Shown: piece by piece, positions 37,101 to 43,679 of the stretch
How the letters are laid out: every line of letters begins with the position of its first letter
Numbering within the stretch: position 1 is the stretch's first letter
NCBI RefSeq assembly: GCF_022288725.1
Contig: NZ_JAKNTA010000013.1
Coordinates: 154,580-218,579, forward strand
DNA length: 64,000 bases
Reading direction: 5' to 3'
Source: Kitasatospora sp. A2-31
GTDB taxonomy: Bacteria; Actinomycetota; Actinomycetes; Streptomycetales; Streptomycetaceae
Notes under the pieces: generated by a model
What the model saw: the letters and a program-made list of their open reading frames with translations, nothing else
What the model was told of the DNA's origin: nothing
Databases searched by the model: none
Made by a program: the position numbers and the translations under genes

Positions 37101-37539
37101 CCGCGGGACGGGCCTGGCCCGGCGTCAGGGCCGGCTCCCACCAGGCGGAGGGGGCCGGCCCGGCCACACGGAGCCGGGCCGGGCCCGTCCGTCCGGCGCC
37201 CCGCGCCGCGTCGGGGGTCGATACCGCGGCGGGGGCCGGGGCGGAAGCCCTGGTCGGGGCCGGAACGGTGGCCCGGACCGGGGCATCGCCGGGCATCGGA
37301 GGGTGCGGGGTCGCGGTGGCCGTGGTGGGTACCTGCGCGACCGGGCCCTGATCCGGTGCGCGGCCCCCGTCGGGGCGCGCGCTGCGCACGGCGCTCACCT
37401 CTGCCACCACCGCACCTCCGATGCCGGGAGAGGGCGGCGCTGCCGTCGAAGTCGCTGCCCTCGGTGCTGAATCCTTGTCCTGCCGTGGCCGCCGGGGCAT
37501 GGGGGACTCGCCCCCATCTTTGTGCCGTCCGGCCCGCAT
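34174..37539 (-). CDS. lanM: Class II lanthipeptide synthetase LanM
   Basis: A 1121-residue bifunctional enzyme: the N-terminal DUF4135 domain phosphorylates and dehydrates Ser/Thr in a precursor, and the C-terminal LanC-like domain adds Cys thiols to them. An unusual Pro/Ala/Thr-rich tail covers the first ~140 residues. The dehydratase shows VVPKTSYPGLSGF-type segments, LHVLDGTDMHVENVVACADQPVLVDVETLF (split kinase-like motif) and ALGGVDRKDQEWIV. The cyclase starts near 740 (GYTGTALFLAQLAAL) and keeps all three zinc ligands: Cys984 (SSWCRGRPGIAL), Cys1029 and His1030 (SLCHGELG). GAGGGGAG precedes ATG 37539. No protease-transporter (LanT) gene or leader protease is nearby. Confidence 0.93.
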   Translation of the reverse strand: MRAGRHKDGGESPMPRRPRQDKDSAPRAATSTAAPPSPGIGGAVVAEVSAVRSARPDGGRAPDQGPVAQVPTTATATPHPPMPGDAPVRATVPAPTRASAPAPAAVSTPDAARGAGRTGPARLRVAGPAPSAWWEPALTPGQARPAGRPDWAAFTEAAVAAAPVRAVVPKTSYPGLSGFGLVLAPFADRALVRLSATLCPAAAPPDRTDRTGHASPAERSAPADLAVHLDLPALRAAFTAGLTERLARIAARTLVLELHTARAAGRLRGGTPQERFRSFVALTARRDGLAALLRTYPVLARLLARTSLDAADAYAELLLRLLADRPLLVSGLLRGTDPGPLVAVDTEAGDRHRHGRAVAVLHFANGASVVHRPRPVAAHRHFNALLGWYNSRPGVPGLRALGLLDRGGYGWTEFAEFRPCRTGSEVERFYRRQGALLALLHVLDGTDMHVENVVACADQPVLVDVETLFHPPSPAGPTADPAARALEESVHRVGLLPQLLLGDAGAVDVSGIGGGLRTTSPVEGVDWAGAGTDEMRLVRRARPFREARNRPRLDGAAVDPADHTEALVAGFRAGYTALADGREDLAGPRGLLRAFAEDEVRVVPRATRVYARLLDESTHPDLLRDAADRGAVLDLLRTDAVDDPGRPGLAEHELADLWAGDVPLFTARPGGRDLWTADGRRLPGELAETGLARAEAKLAALGGVDRKDQEWIVRAAMACGAAVPAHRPGRPAPENLWATAPEPERLLAAARGVGDQLVAAAYGGRSRTNWLGLELLADRYWRVRPLGADLAGGYTGTALFLAQLAALTGSDRYAEVARRALAPVPGLLDTLAAHPDRPAAVGSGGFAGLGGIAYALTEIARTLDDPLIRQWCAPAVALTAAAAERETDTGVHSGTAGGLAALLAVHAATGRPEPLRAAADCAARLAAAAAPAGTGFAHGAAGTGWALLRYAEAVAEPAHGPHRAAGLAALHAATAVRARESSWCRGRPGIALAVADSPAALGDRPLAEWLQRAARNTARAAGLPDHSLCHGELGVLELLGHGSPVPGRTPWVRRAGALLAGLDQDGPRCGSPDHVPHPGLLTGLAGIGHGLLRLGYPERVPPALLLRPGTPTAPPARPPAR

Positions 37540-37664
37540 GATCCGCTCCCCTCGTTCCCCGCGACGTCCGGCGCCGTCCTCGTGGAGCGCTCCGGCCCCC
37601 GCCGGCCGGGAGTCCCTGAGCGTGCCTCCTCCGCGTCGACCGTAGTGGGCGCGCGGCCGGCCGG

Positions 37665-37910
37665 TCAGCGCCGGGCGACCAGGAGCGGGGCGGCGACGGT
37701 CGGACGCCCGTCCATCGTCCGCACCGGCGGGGTGCGTTCGGCGACGGGGTCGAAGGCGCCGAGCAGCTCGTCCAGCCGCTCCCGGGTGCGGTGACGGCAG
37801 ACCGCGCCGCCGCCGGTCTCGAACACGCCGTGGCGGCCGGTCCGCTCGGGTGGCCGAAGGCCGCCGTGGGCGGAGTCCCGGTGCTCGGCCTGGTTGTCGA
37901 GAGTGGGCAT
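37665..37910 (-). CDS. Small hypothetical protein upstream of lanM
   Basis: An 81-residue frame starting ATG 37910 and ending 125 bp before lanM on the same strand. The sequence is hydrophilic, with His/Arg-rich parts (HRDSAHGGLRPPERTGRHG), GGAVCRHRTRERLDELLGAFDP and an end PTVAAPLLVARR. One Cys only, no signal peptide. I do not recognise it. Its ribosome site is weak (GGAATG). It is divergent from the S30AE/HPF-like gene across 245 bp that hold a DevR-type box at 38039, so it might be part of the oxygen-stress island rather than of the lanthipeptide operon. Coding is likely but not certain. Confidence 0.5.
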   Translation of the reverse strand: MPTLDNQAEHRDSAHGGLRPPERTGRHGVFETGGGAVCRHRTRERLDELLGAFDPVAERTPPVRTMDGRPTVAAPLLVARR

Positions 37911-38038
37911 GTCCCGATCATTCCACGGAGTGCCGGGTTCGTGGTGGGCGGCGCGTCGGGGCGATCGACGGGCTTGCCGGCGGGGCGGCTCGGGTGGGCG
38001 GTGCCGGCGTACCGGTGGGTCGAGGGGCTGGTGGGGTG

Positions 38039-38052
38039 GGGCCGTTCGGCCC
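38039..38052. promoter_or_regulatory. DevR/OsdR-like box 1
   Basis: GGGCC-GTTC-GGCCC, a 5-4-5 dyad like the core of the DosR/DevR box (GGGAC-N4-GTCCC). It is 104 bp before the S30AE/HPF-like gene and 129 bp from the divergent small gene at 37910. It belongs to a set of six in this region. Confidence 0.65.
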
Positions 38053-38155
38053 TTGTCGGTGGTCCCGCAGCGGAGGGAGGGTGGGCGCCGAACAGGTGTG
38101 CGGCGCAGGCCCGGGGCAGGCCCGGCGGCGCACGGAGGGACAGGAGAGGGTCCGA

Positions 38156-38929
38156 GTGGGCGGGTTGGTCACGGTGCAGATGGACGAGCAGCTGGCACGG
38201 GATGCGGCGGCCGCCGCGCGGGCCCGGGTCGCGGCCGTCACGGGCGGGGCGGACGCCCTGGTCGAGGCGGTCCGGGTGCGGGTCGGCCGGATCGGCGCGG
38301 GGACCGTGGTGGCGCAGCTGAACGCCGAGGTGAACGGCCGGCGGATCCGCGTCCAGGAGACCGCCGCGGACCTCGGCGAGGCGTTGGACCGGCTGGCCGA
38401 CGGGCTGCGCCGCCGGATCACCGCCGTGGTGGCCGGCTGGTCGCCCCGCCCGTGGCCCCGGCGGGGGCGCGGCCGGGGCCTCGCGGCCGCCACCGCCCCC
38501 GCACCGGACGCGCCCCGACCGCTTGCCGAAGTCCCCTGCGGCGCAGAGTCGTCGAGCATCGTCCGGCGCAAGCGGGTGGGCCTGGTCCGGTGCTCGCCGG
38601 ACGCCGCCGCCCGGACCATGGACGCGATGGACTTCGACATCCACCTGTTCGCCGACCCCGTCACCGGGACCGACGCTGTCGTCTACCGGGTGGGCCCCAC
38701 CGGGTACCGGCTGGCCCGGACGGCGGCTGCCGGTCCGCCGCTCCGGCCGGCCGTCCCGTTCACCCTGAGTCCCTGCGGCGCACCGGAGTTGACCGAGGAG
38801 CAGGCGGTCGCGCGGCTCTCCGCCGCCGAGCTGCCCTTCCTGTTCTTCGCCCACCCGGCGACCCGGCGCGGCCGGGTGCTCTACCGCCGGTTCGACGGGC
38901 GGCTCGGGCTGATCGAGGCCGCCTCGTGA
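38156..38929 (+). CDS. Ribosome hibernation factor paralogue with two S30AE C-domains
   Basis: A 257-residue protein related to long HPF/YfiA, which joins 70S ribosomes into inactive dimers. An N-terminal YfiA-like part (about 5-95; VGRIGAGTVVAQLNAEVNG, VQETAADLGEALDRLAD) is followed by a linker and two copies of the C-terminal dimerisation domain: SSIVRRKRVGLVRCSPDAA to VVYRVGPTGYRLA (~138-185), and FTLSPCGAPELTEEQAVARL to GRVLYRRFDGRLGLIE (~200-255). Ordinary long HPF has one such domain, so the duplication is notable. GTG 38156 follows AGGAGAGG. The stop overlaps the next start. Homologues of this shape occur in streptomycete hypoxia/DevR-type clusters. Confidence 0.83.
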   Translation: MGGLVTVQMDEQLARDAAAAARARVAAVTGGADALVEAVRVRVGRIGAGTVVAQLNAEVNGRRIRVQETAADLGEALDRLADGLRRRITAVVAGWSPRPWPRRGRGRGLAAATAPAPDAPRPLAEVPCGAESSSIVRRKRVGLVRCSPDAAARTMDAMDFDIHLFADPVTGTDAVVYRVGPTGYRLARTAAAGPPLRPAVPFTLSPCGAPELTEEQAVARLSAAELPFLFFAHPATRRGRVLYRRFDGRLGLIEAAS

Positions 38930-39588
38930 GCGACGAGGCCGTGCGCAGGCGGCTCCGGGCGCGGCGCCGTCCGGCGGGGTCGGCCGGGGTGGCGAGGCAG
39001 GCGGGGTCTGCGGGCGCTGTGACGTCGGCGGGCTCTGCGGGGGCGGCCGGGCCGTCCGCGGTGTCCGTTCCGCCGGTGCCGGCGTCGGGGACCGTCCCGG
39101 TGCCCGGCGCCGCGCCGTCGGCCGGTGGCTTCCCGTCGGCCGGTGGCCACCCGCCGGGCGGGGACGTCCCGCCGCGTCACCTCGTACCGCTCGAACGGGC
39201 CGAGGCGCTGCGGCTGTTGGCCGGTGTCCCGTTCGGGCGGATCGTCTTCACCTCGCGCGCGCTGCCGGCCGTCCGGCCGGTCAATCACCTGCTCCTGGAC
39301 GACGCCGTGGTGATCCGCACCCACGACGGCGCCGCGCTCACCGCGGCGGCGGTCGGCGCGCAGGAGGGCGTCGTCGTCGCCTACGAGGCCGACGCCATCG
39401 ACCCGGTGACCAGGCTGGGGTGGAGCGTGGTCGTCATCGGCTACGCCCGTCCGGTCACCGATCCCGACCGACTGGCCCGCTACCGGGAGGCGTTGCGCCC
39501 CTGGGTGGCGGCGTCCATGGACCACACCGTGGCCATCCGGCCGGACCTCGTGACGGGCTTCCGGCTCGTCGCCGAGGCCGCCGGCTGA
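38926..39588 (+). CDS. Pyridoxamine 5'-phosphate oxidase-fold protein (1)
   Basis: A 220-residue protein with a ~75-residue Ala/Gly/Pro/Ser low-complexity N-terminus and a split-barrel flavin-binding domain. The core begins ALRLLAGVPFGRIVFTSRALPAVRPVNHLLLDDAVVIRTHDG, and continues to VVAYEADAIDPVTRLGWSVVVIGYARPV, the usual FMN- or F420-barrel pattern of the nitroimidazole-resistance-like branch (ITD-type E-A-D-x-I-D, W-S-V-x-V-x-G). Substrate unknown. It starts with GTG overlapping the HPF-like stop (GTGA), so the two are coupled. A paralogue lies at 45198. DevR regulons of mycobacteria also include such proteins. Confidence 0.87.
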   Translation: MSDEAVRRRLRARRRPAGSAGVARQAGSAGAVTSAGSAGAAGPSAVSVPPVPASGTVPVPGAAPSAGGFPSAGGHPPGGDVPPRHLVPLERAEALRLLAGVPFGRIVFTSRALPAVRPVNHLLLDDAVVIRTHDGAALTAAAVGAQEGVVVAYEADAIDPVTRLGWSVVVIGYARPVTDPDRLARYREALRPWVAASMDHTVAIRPDLVTGFRLVAEAAG

Positions 39589-39662
39589 CGCCGTCCGCCA
39601 GCTGACGCCGTCCGCCGGTTGGCGTCGCCCGCTCGCGGGCCGCTCGCCCGCTCGCGGGCCGC
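39584..39662. repeat. Short tandem repeats after the flavoprotein gene
   Basis: Two adjacent duplications: GCTGACGCCGTCCGCC at 39584 and 39601 (17-bp period, the first covering the stop codon of the preceding gene) and a 19-bp unit containing GCCCGCTCGCGGGCC at about 39625 and 39644. The second unit is itself a hairpin and may end transcription. Confidence 0.7.
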
Positions 39663-40001
39663 CGGCCCGCGGCAACTCCCCTCCGACACGCGGGTGTTGG
39701 AAGGGCCCTGGAGCGCGCCGGTACGGGCCGTCGGAGTTCGCCCCGACTCCACGCCCGTACCGGCGCTTCGGCATGCCCGGAGCGGTCCGGCGGGGCCGTC
39801 CGGAGGGGCGGCTGTGCGGTGACGACGACGCGCCTGCGGGGTGGCGGCCCGGCCGGGCCGTCGGCGGAGGTCCCGGGCGCGGCTCCGGAACGGAGGCCCA
39901 CCGACCCCCGGCTGCTGGGTCCAAGGGCCCTGGGGCGCAAGGGTGTCGAGTTCTGATCATGGATCGCCATCCATCCGCAGTAGTTCCGAAGGAGTGCGTC
40001 C
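39663..40001. promoter_or_regulatory. Promoter region of the orphan ctaD gene
   Basis: No gene in these ~340 bases. It carries DevR-like box 2 (39917-39930) and, further up at about 39703-39708, AAGGGCCCTGG, which equals the right half of box 2 and may be a half-site. The ribosome site GAAGGAG stands at 39988-39994. Confidence 0.5.
39917..39930. promoter_or_regulatory. DevR/OsdR-like box 2
   Basis: GGGTC-CAAG-GGCCC, 5-4-5 dyad, 71 bp before the ctaD start. The distance suits an activator next to the -35 region. Confidence 0.65.
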
Positions 40002-41870
40002 TTGAGCGCCATCGAGGCACAGGGCGACAGCGCGCCGCCGCCGTCCGCCGTCCGGTCGGGGGAGGTCCGGGTCCGAAGGCCCGGCTCGGCCCTGGTCAGG
40101 CTGCTGACGACCACCGACCACAAGACGATCGGCTCCATGTACCTGGTGTCGGCGTTCGGGTTCTTCCTGATCGGCGGCATCCTCGCGCTGGTCATGCGCG
40201 CCGAGCTCGCCCGGCCGGGGACGCAGATCCTCTCCAACGAGCAGTTCAACCAGGCCTTCACCATGCACGGTTCGGTGATGCTGCTGCTCTTCGCCATGCC
40301 GCTGTTCACCGGCTTCGCCAACTGGATCATGCCGCTCCAGATCGGCGCCCCCGACGTGGCCTTCCCGCGGCTGAACATGCTGGCCTACTGGCTGTTCATG
40401 TTCGGCTCGCTGATCGCCGCCGGCGGATTCGCCACCCCGCAGGGCGCGGCCGACTTCGGCTGGTTCCTCTACGCCCCGCTGTCCGACGCGGTCCACTCGC
40501 CCGGCGTCGGCGCCGACATGTGGATCATGGGCGTCACCCTCTCCGGCTTCGGCAGCATCCTCGGCGCGGTCAACTTCATCACCACCATCATCTGCATGCG
40601 TGCCCCCGGCCTGACCATGTTCCGGATGTCCATCTTCTGCTGGAACGTCCTGCTCACCTCGGTCCTGGTGCTGATGGTCTTCCCGGTCCTGGCCGCCGCG
40701 CTGCTGGCGCTGGAGTGCGACCGCAAGTTCGGCTCGCACGTCTTCGACCCCGCCAACGGCGGTGCGATGCTCTGGCAGCACCTCTTCTGGTTCTTCGGCC
40801 ATCCCGAGGTCTACATCCTCGCCCTGCCGTTCTTCGGGATCATCTCCGAGGTGATCCCGGTCTTCTCCCGCAAGCCGATGTTCGGCTACGCGGGCCTGAT
40901 CGCGGCCACCGTCGCCATCGCCGGCCTCTCGGTGACGGTCTGGGCGCACCACATGTACGTCACCGGCCAGGTGCTGCTGCCCTTCTTCTCGTTCATGACC
41001 TTCCTGATCGCCGTGCCCACCGGGGTCAAGTTCTTCAACTGGGTCGGCACCATGTGGAAGGGCTCACTGAGCTTCGAGACCCCGATGCTCTGGACCGTCG
41101 GCTTCCTGGTGACGTTCCTTTTCGGCGGGCTCACCGGCGTGCTGCTCGCGGCTCCGCCGATCGACTTCCACGTCTCCGACTCGTACTTCGTCGTCGCGCA
41201 CTTCCACTACACGCTGTTCGGCACCGTGGTCTACGCGATGATGGCGGGCTTCCACTTCTGGTGGCCGAAGATGACCGGCAAGATGCTCGACGAGCGACTC
41301 GGCCGGATCAGCTTCTGGACCCTCACCGTCGGCTTCCACGCGACCTTCCTGGTGCAGCACTGGCTCGGAGCCGAGGGCATGCCCCGCCGCTACGCCGACT
41401 ACCTCGCCTCCGACGGGTTCACCACGCTCAACACGGTCTCCACGATCGGCTCGTTCCTGCTCGGCCTGTCGATCCTGCCGTTCCTCTACAACGTCTGGAA
41501 GACCGCCAAGTACGGCGAGAAGGTCACGGTCGACGACCCGTGGGGCTACGGCCGTTCGCTGGAGTGGGCCACCTCCTGCCCGCCGCCCCGCCACAACTTC
41601 GCGACGCTGCCGCGGATCCGCTCCGAATCCCCGGCGTTCGACCTGCACCACCCGGAGATCGCCGCCCTCGACCACCTGGAGAACACCGGCGAGCCGGCCA
41701 AGCACCTCGCCGGGGTCGTCCCCGCCGCGTACGACACCCCCGTCCGGCGCGGCCTCGCCCGTCCGGCGGAGGCCCCGCCCGGTGGGCCCGGGCGGTCCGG
41801 GCGGGGGGCGCTGCCGGAGTCGCCGGAGGCGGCGAAGCCGCCGAGGCCGGCGGACGCGCCGGAGCGCTGA
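40002..41870 (+). CDS. ctaD: Cytochrome c oxidase subunit I (orphan aa3-type copy)
   Basis: The catalytic subunit of a heme-copper oxidase: reduces O2 to water and pumps protons. The 622-residue protein has 12 helices, and all metal ligands are visible: heme a His in FTMHGSVMLLL, CuB/crosslink HPEVYI (WFFGHPEVYILALP), CuB His pair in VWAHHMYVTGQ, and both heme histidines in VAHFHYTLFG. The K-channel segment SFMTFLIAVPTGVKFFNW is present. The start is TTG 40002 behind GAAGGAG. No subunit II, III or cytochrome bc genes are here, so this is an extra copy to the housekeeping oxidase, and its place in the DevR-type island suggests low-oxygen induction. A Pro-rich tail of ~50 residues ends it. Confidence 0.95.
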   Translation: MSAIEAQGDSAPPPSAVRSGEVRVRRPGSALVRLLTTTDHKTIGSMYLVSAFGFFLIGGILALVMRAELARPGTQILSNEQFNQAFTMHGSVMLLLFAMPLFTGFANWIMPLQIGAPDVAFPRLNMLAYWLFMFGSLIAAGGFATPQGAADFGWFLYAPLSDAVHSPGVGADMWIMGVTLSGFGSILGAVNFITTIICMRAPGLTMFRMSIFCWNVLLTSVLVLMVFPVLAAALLALECDRKFGSHVFDPANGGAMLWQHLFWFFGHPEVYILALPFFGIISEVIPVFSRKPMFGYAGLIAATVAIAGLSVTVWAHHMYVTGQVLLPFFSFMTFLIAVPTGVKFFNWVGTMWKGSLSFETPMLWTVGFLVTFLFGGLTGVLLAAPPIDFHVSDSYFVVAHFHYTLFGTVVYAMMAGFHFWWPKMTGKMLDERLGRISFWTLTVGFHATFLVQHWLGAEGMPRRYADYLASDGFTTLNTVSTIGSFLLGLSILPFLYNVWKTAKYGEKVTVDDPWGYGRSLEWATSCPPPRHNFATLPRIRSESPAFDLHHPEIAALDHLENTGEPAKHLAGVVPAAYDTPVRRGLARPAEAPPGGPGRSGRGALPESPEAAKPPRPADAPER

Positions 41871-41962
41871 CCCGGCCGCCGGGCACCGACCCCGGCGGCC
41901 ACCCGAGACGCCGTCCCCGCCCGCCCCTCCCCGATGCCCCCGGCCGGGCGGGGACGGCCGCC

Positions 41963-42013
41963 CCGACCACCGCCCCGGGCACCGACCACCGCCCCGGGCA
42001 CCGACCACCGCCC
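41963..42013. repeat. 19-bp tandem repeat
   Basis: CCGACCACCGCCCCGGGCA is repeated at 41963 and 41982 with a partial third copy at 42001, in the 195-bp gap between ctaD and the membrane protein gene. Confidence 0.75.
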
Positions 42014-42065
42014 ATCCGCACCCGCACACCATCGCTCGAACCCCATCGGCTGAGGAGCGCACGGC

Positions 42066-42599
42066 ATGTCCCACACCGTTCTGGCCATCGGCACGGCCGC
42101 CATCACCGCCTCCGGCTGCGTCTGGTACCTGCCCGCCATCGCCGACCTCCAGGCGGGCGACGACCGCCCCCGGTCGGTCCGGACCGCGGCGGCCGCCTGC
42201 GTCGTCTGGTGGGCCGCGCTGGCGCTGGCCGGCGGACTGCTGCTGGCCGTGCCCGCCTGGCAGCCCGCGGCGCAGGTCGCCCTCGCCGGTCTGGTCGCCG
42301 GCCTCCTGCTGCGGATCCGGGCCTTCGCGCAGAGCCGGGCCGAGCGGCGCGAGGACCGGCTGCGCTGGGCGATGCTCGAAGCCGGGCCCGTCCCGCGTGG
42401 TCCGCGCCCGGCGGCCGCGGTCCTGATGGGCTGGCTGCTGGTCGGCCTGGCGGTCTCCTCGCTCGGCGCGCTCTCCATCCTGCTGGCCGGCGGCGGCGCG
42501 CTGGCCCCCCGGCTGGCCGCCGCGGCCGGCAGCGCGGTGGCGGTGTCGGGGGCGTTCCTCCTCGTCGGTATGGGCAACGCCCGCCGGCACCGCCCCTGA
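42066..42599 (+). CDS. Small integral membrane protein downstream of ctaD
   Basis: A 177-residue hypothetical protein with four to five hydrophobic helices (VLAIGTAAITASGCVWYLPA; AAAACVVWWAALALAGGLLLAV; VALAGLVAGLLL; AVLMGWLLVGLAVSSLGALSI; a final one near 155-170) and a basic cytosolic loop SRAERREDRLRWAML in the middle. I do not recognise the family. ATG 42066 follows GAGGAG. Being just after ctaD on the same strand, it may act with the oxidase or in the same stress response; nothing in the sequence shows cofactor ligands. Its stop codon lies in the first unit of the 25-bp repeat at 42596. Confidence 0.7.
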   Translation: MSHTVLAIGTAAITASGCVWYLPAIADLQAGDDRPRSVRTAAAACVVWWAALALAGGLLLAVPAWQPAAQVALAGLVAGLLLRIRAFAQSRAERREDRLRWAMLEAGPVPRGPRPAAAVLMGWLLVGLAVSSLGALSILLAGGGALAPRLAAAAGSAVAVSGAFLLVGMGNARRHRP

Positions 42600-42688
42600 C
42601 CGGACGTCCGCCGCCCGTCCCTGACCGGACGTCCGCCGGCACCGTCTACCGGACGTCTGCCGCCCGCCCCTGACCGGACGTCCGCCAC
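42596..42688. repeat. 25-bp tandem repeat, four copies
   Basis: Units beginning CTGACCGGACGTCCGCC start at 42596, 42621, 42646 (variant CTACCGGACGTCTGCC) and 42670. Each holds the small dyad CCGGACGTCCG-like core. It lies directly after the membrane protein gene, before the regulator promoter. Function unknown; possible slipped-strand hot spot. Confidence 0.85.
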
Positions 42689-42825
42689 CCGGGGCGGGGT
42701 GCCCTGACCGGCCCGGTCCCGCCCGCGTGTACGGCCGTACGGCCGCCGCCCCGGCTCCTCGCGGTCGACTCCCACCCCGTCCGAGGGCGGGCGCTCCCGC
42801 CGTGCTGACGGACCGGGCCGGAATG

Positions 42826-42839
42826 GGGCCGTTGGGCCC
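42826..42839. promoter_or_regulatory. DevR/OsdR-like box 3 (regulator's own promoter)
   Basis: GGGCC-GTTG-GGCCC, 5-4-5 dyad, 80 bp before the response regulator start, suggesting autoregulation. The rest of the 320-bp gap 42600-42919 holds the tandem repeats above and no gene. Confidence 0.65.
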
Positions 42840-42919
42840 TGGGGGCGCCGGCCGCCGACCAGGCATGATGCGATGGACCCGCGGCAGCGTGCCGGGGCAC
42901 GAGAAGGTGGAGCCGCGAG

Positions 42920-43639
42920 ATGGCAAGCATGACGGGGGGCGTCGAGACGCCGGCGCCGGTCAGGGTGTTCCTGCTGGACGACCACGAAGTGGTGCGCCGC
43001 GGCGTCCACGACCTGCTCGACGGCGAGCCGGACCTGGAGGTGGTCGGCGAGGCCGCCACCGCCGAGCAGGCCCTCGTCCGGGTCCCCGCGCTGCGCCCCG
43101 ACGTCGCGGTGCTGGACATCCGCCTCGGCGACGGCGACGGCGTGGCGGTCTGCCGCGAACTCCGCTCGCGCATGCCCGACCTGGCCTGCCTGATGCTCAC
43201 CTCGTTCGACGACGAGGAGGCGCTGCTGGACGCCGTGATGGCGGGTGCCGCCGGGTACGTCCTCAAGCAGATCAGCGGCACCGACCTGGTGGCAGCCGTG
43301 CGCACCGTCGCCTCCGGCCGGTCCATGCTGGACTCGGGCGCCACGACCCGTCTGCTCAACCGCCTGCGCAGCGACGCCGAGCCGACCCAGCCGGCCGCCG
43401 CCGGGCCCGAGCTCACGGCGCGCGAGCAGGAGGTGCTGGAACTGATCGGCGAGGGCCTGACCAACCGCCAGATCGGCGAGCGCCTCTACCTCGCCGAGAA
43501 GACGGTGAAGAACCACGTCTCCCGGCTGCTGGCCAAGCTCGGCGTCGAACGCCGTGTCCAGGCCGCGCTGATAGCCACCGAGCGGCGCCAGTCGGCCGCC
43601 CCCACCCACGCCGGGCACCACACCCGGCCCCGCGGCTGA
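42920..43639 (+). CDS. osdR: DevR/OsdR-type NarL-LuxR response regulator
   Basis: A 239-residue two-component regulator. The receiver (residues ~13-130) has the acidic pair Asp20-Asp21, phospho-acceptor Asp66 (VAVLDIRLGDGDG), Thr94/Ser95 and Lys116 (YVLKQISG). The C-terminal HTH (~155-225) reads LTAREQEVLELIGEGLTNRQ, then AEKTVKNHVSRLLAKLGVERRVQAAL, which is nearly the same as the C-terminal helices of mycobacterial DevR/DosR. It most likely binds the 5-4-5 dyads seen across this region, including one in its own promoter. Its probable kinase is at 45909-47831. ATG 42920 follows GAAGGTGGAG. The gene symbol follows the S. coelicolor orthologue and is tentative. Confidence 0.9.
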   Translation: MASMTGGVETPAPVRVFLLDDHEVVRRGVHDLLDGEPDLEVVGEAATAEQALVRVPALRPDVAVLDIRLGDGDGVAVCRELRSRMPDLACLMLTSFDDEEALLDAVMAGAAGYVLKQISGTDLVAAVRTVASGRSMLDSGATTRLLNRLRSDAEPTQPAAAGPELTAREQEVLELIGEGLTNRQIGERLYLAEKTVKNHVSRLLAKLGVERRVQAALIATERRQSAAPTHAGHHTRPRG

Positions 43640-43679
43640 CCCCGGACGGCCGGCGCGCCTTCCTCCGCCGCGGTCGGCG

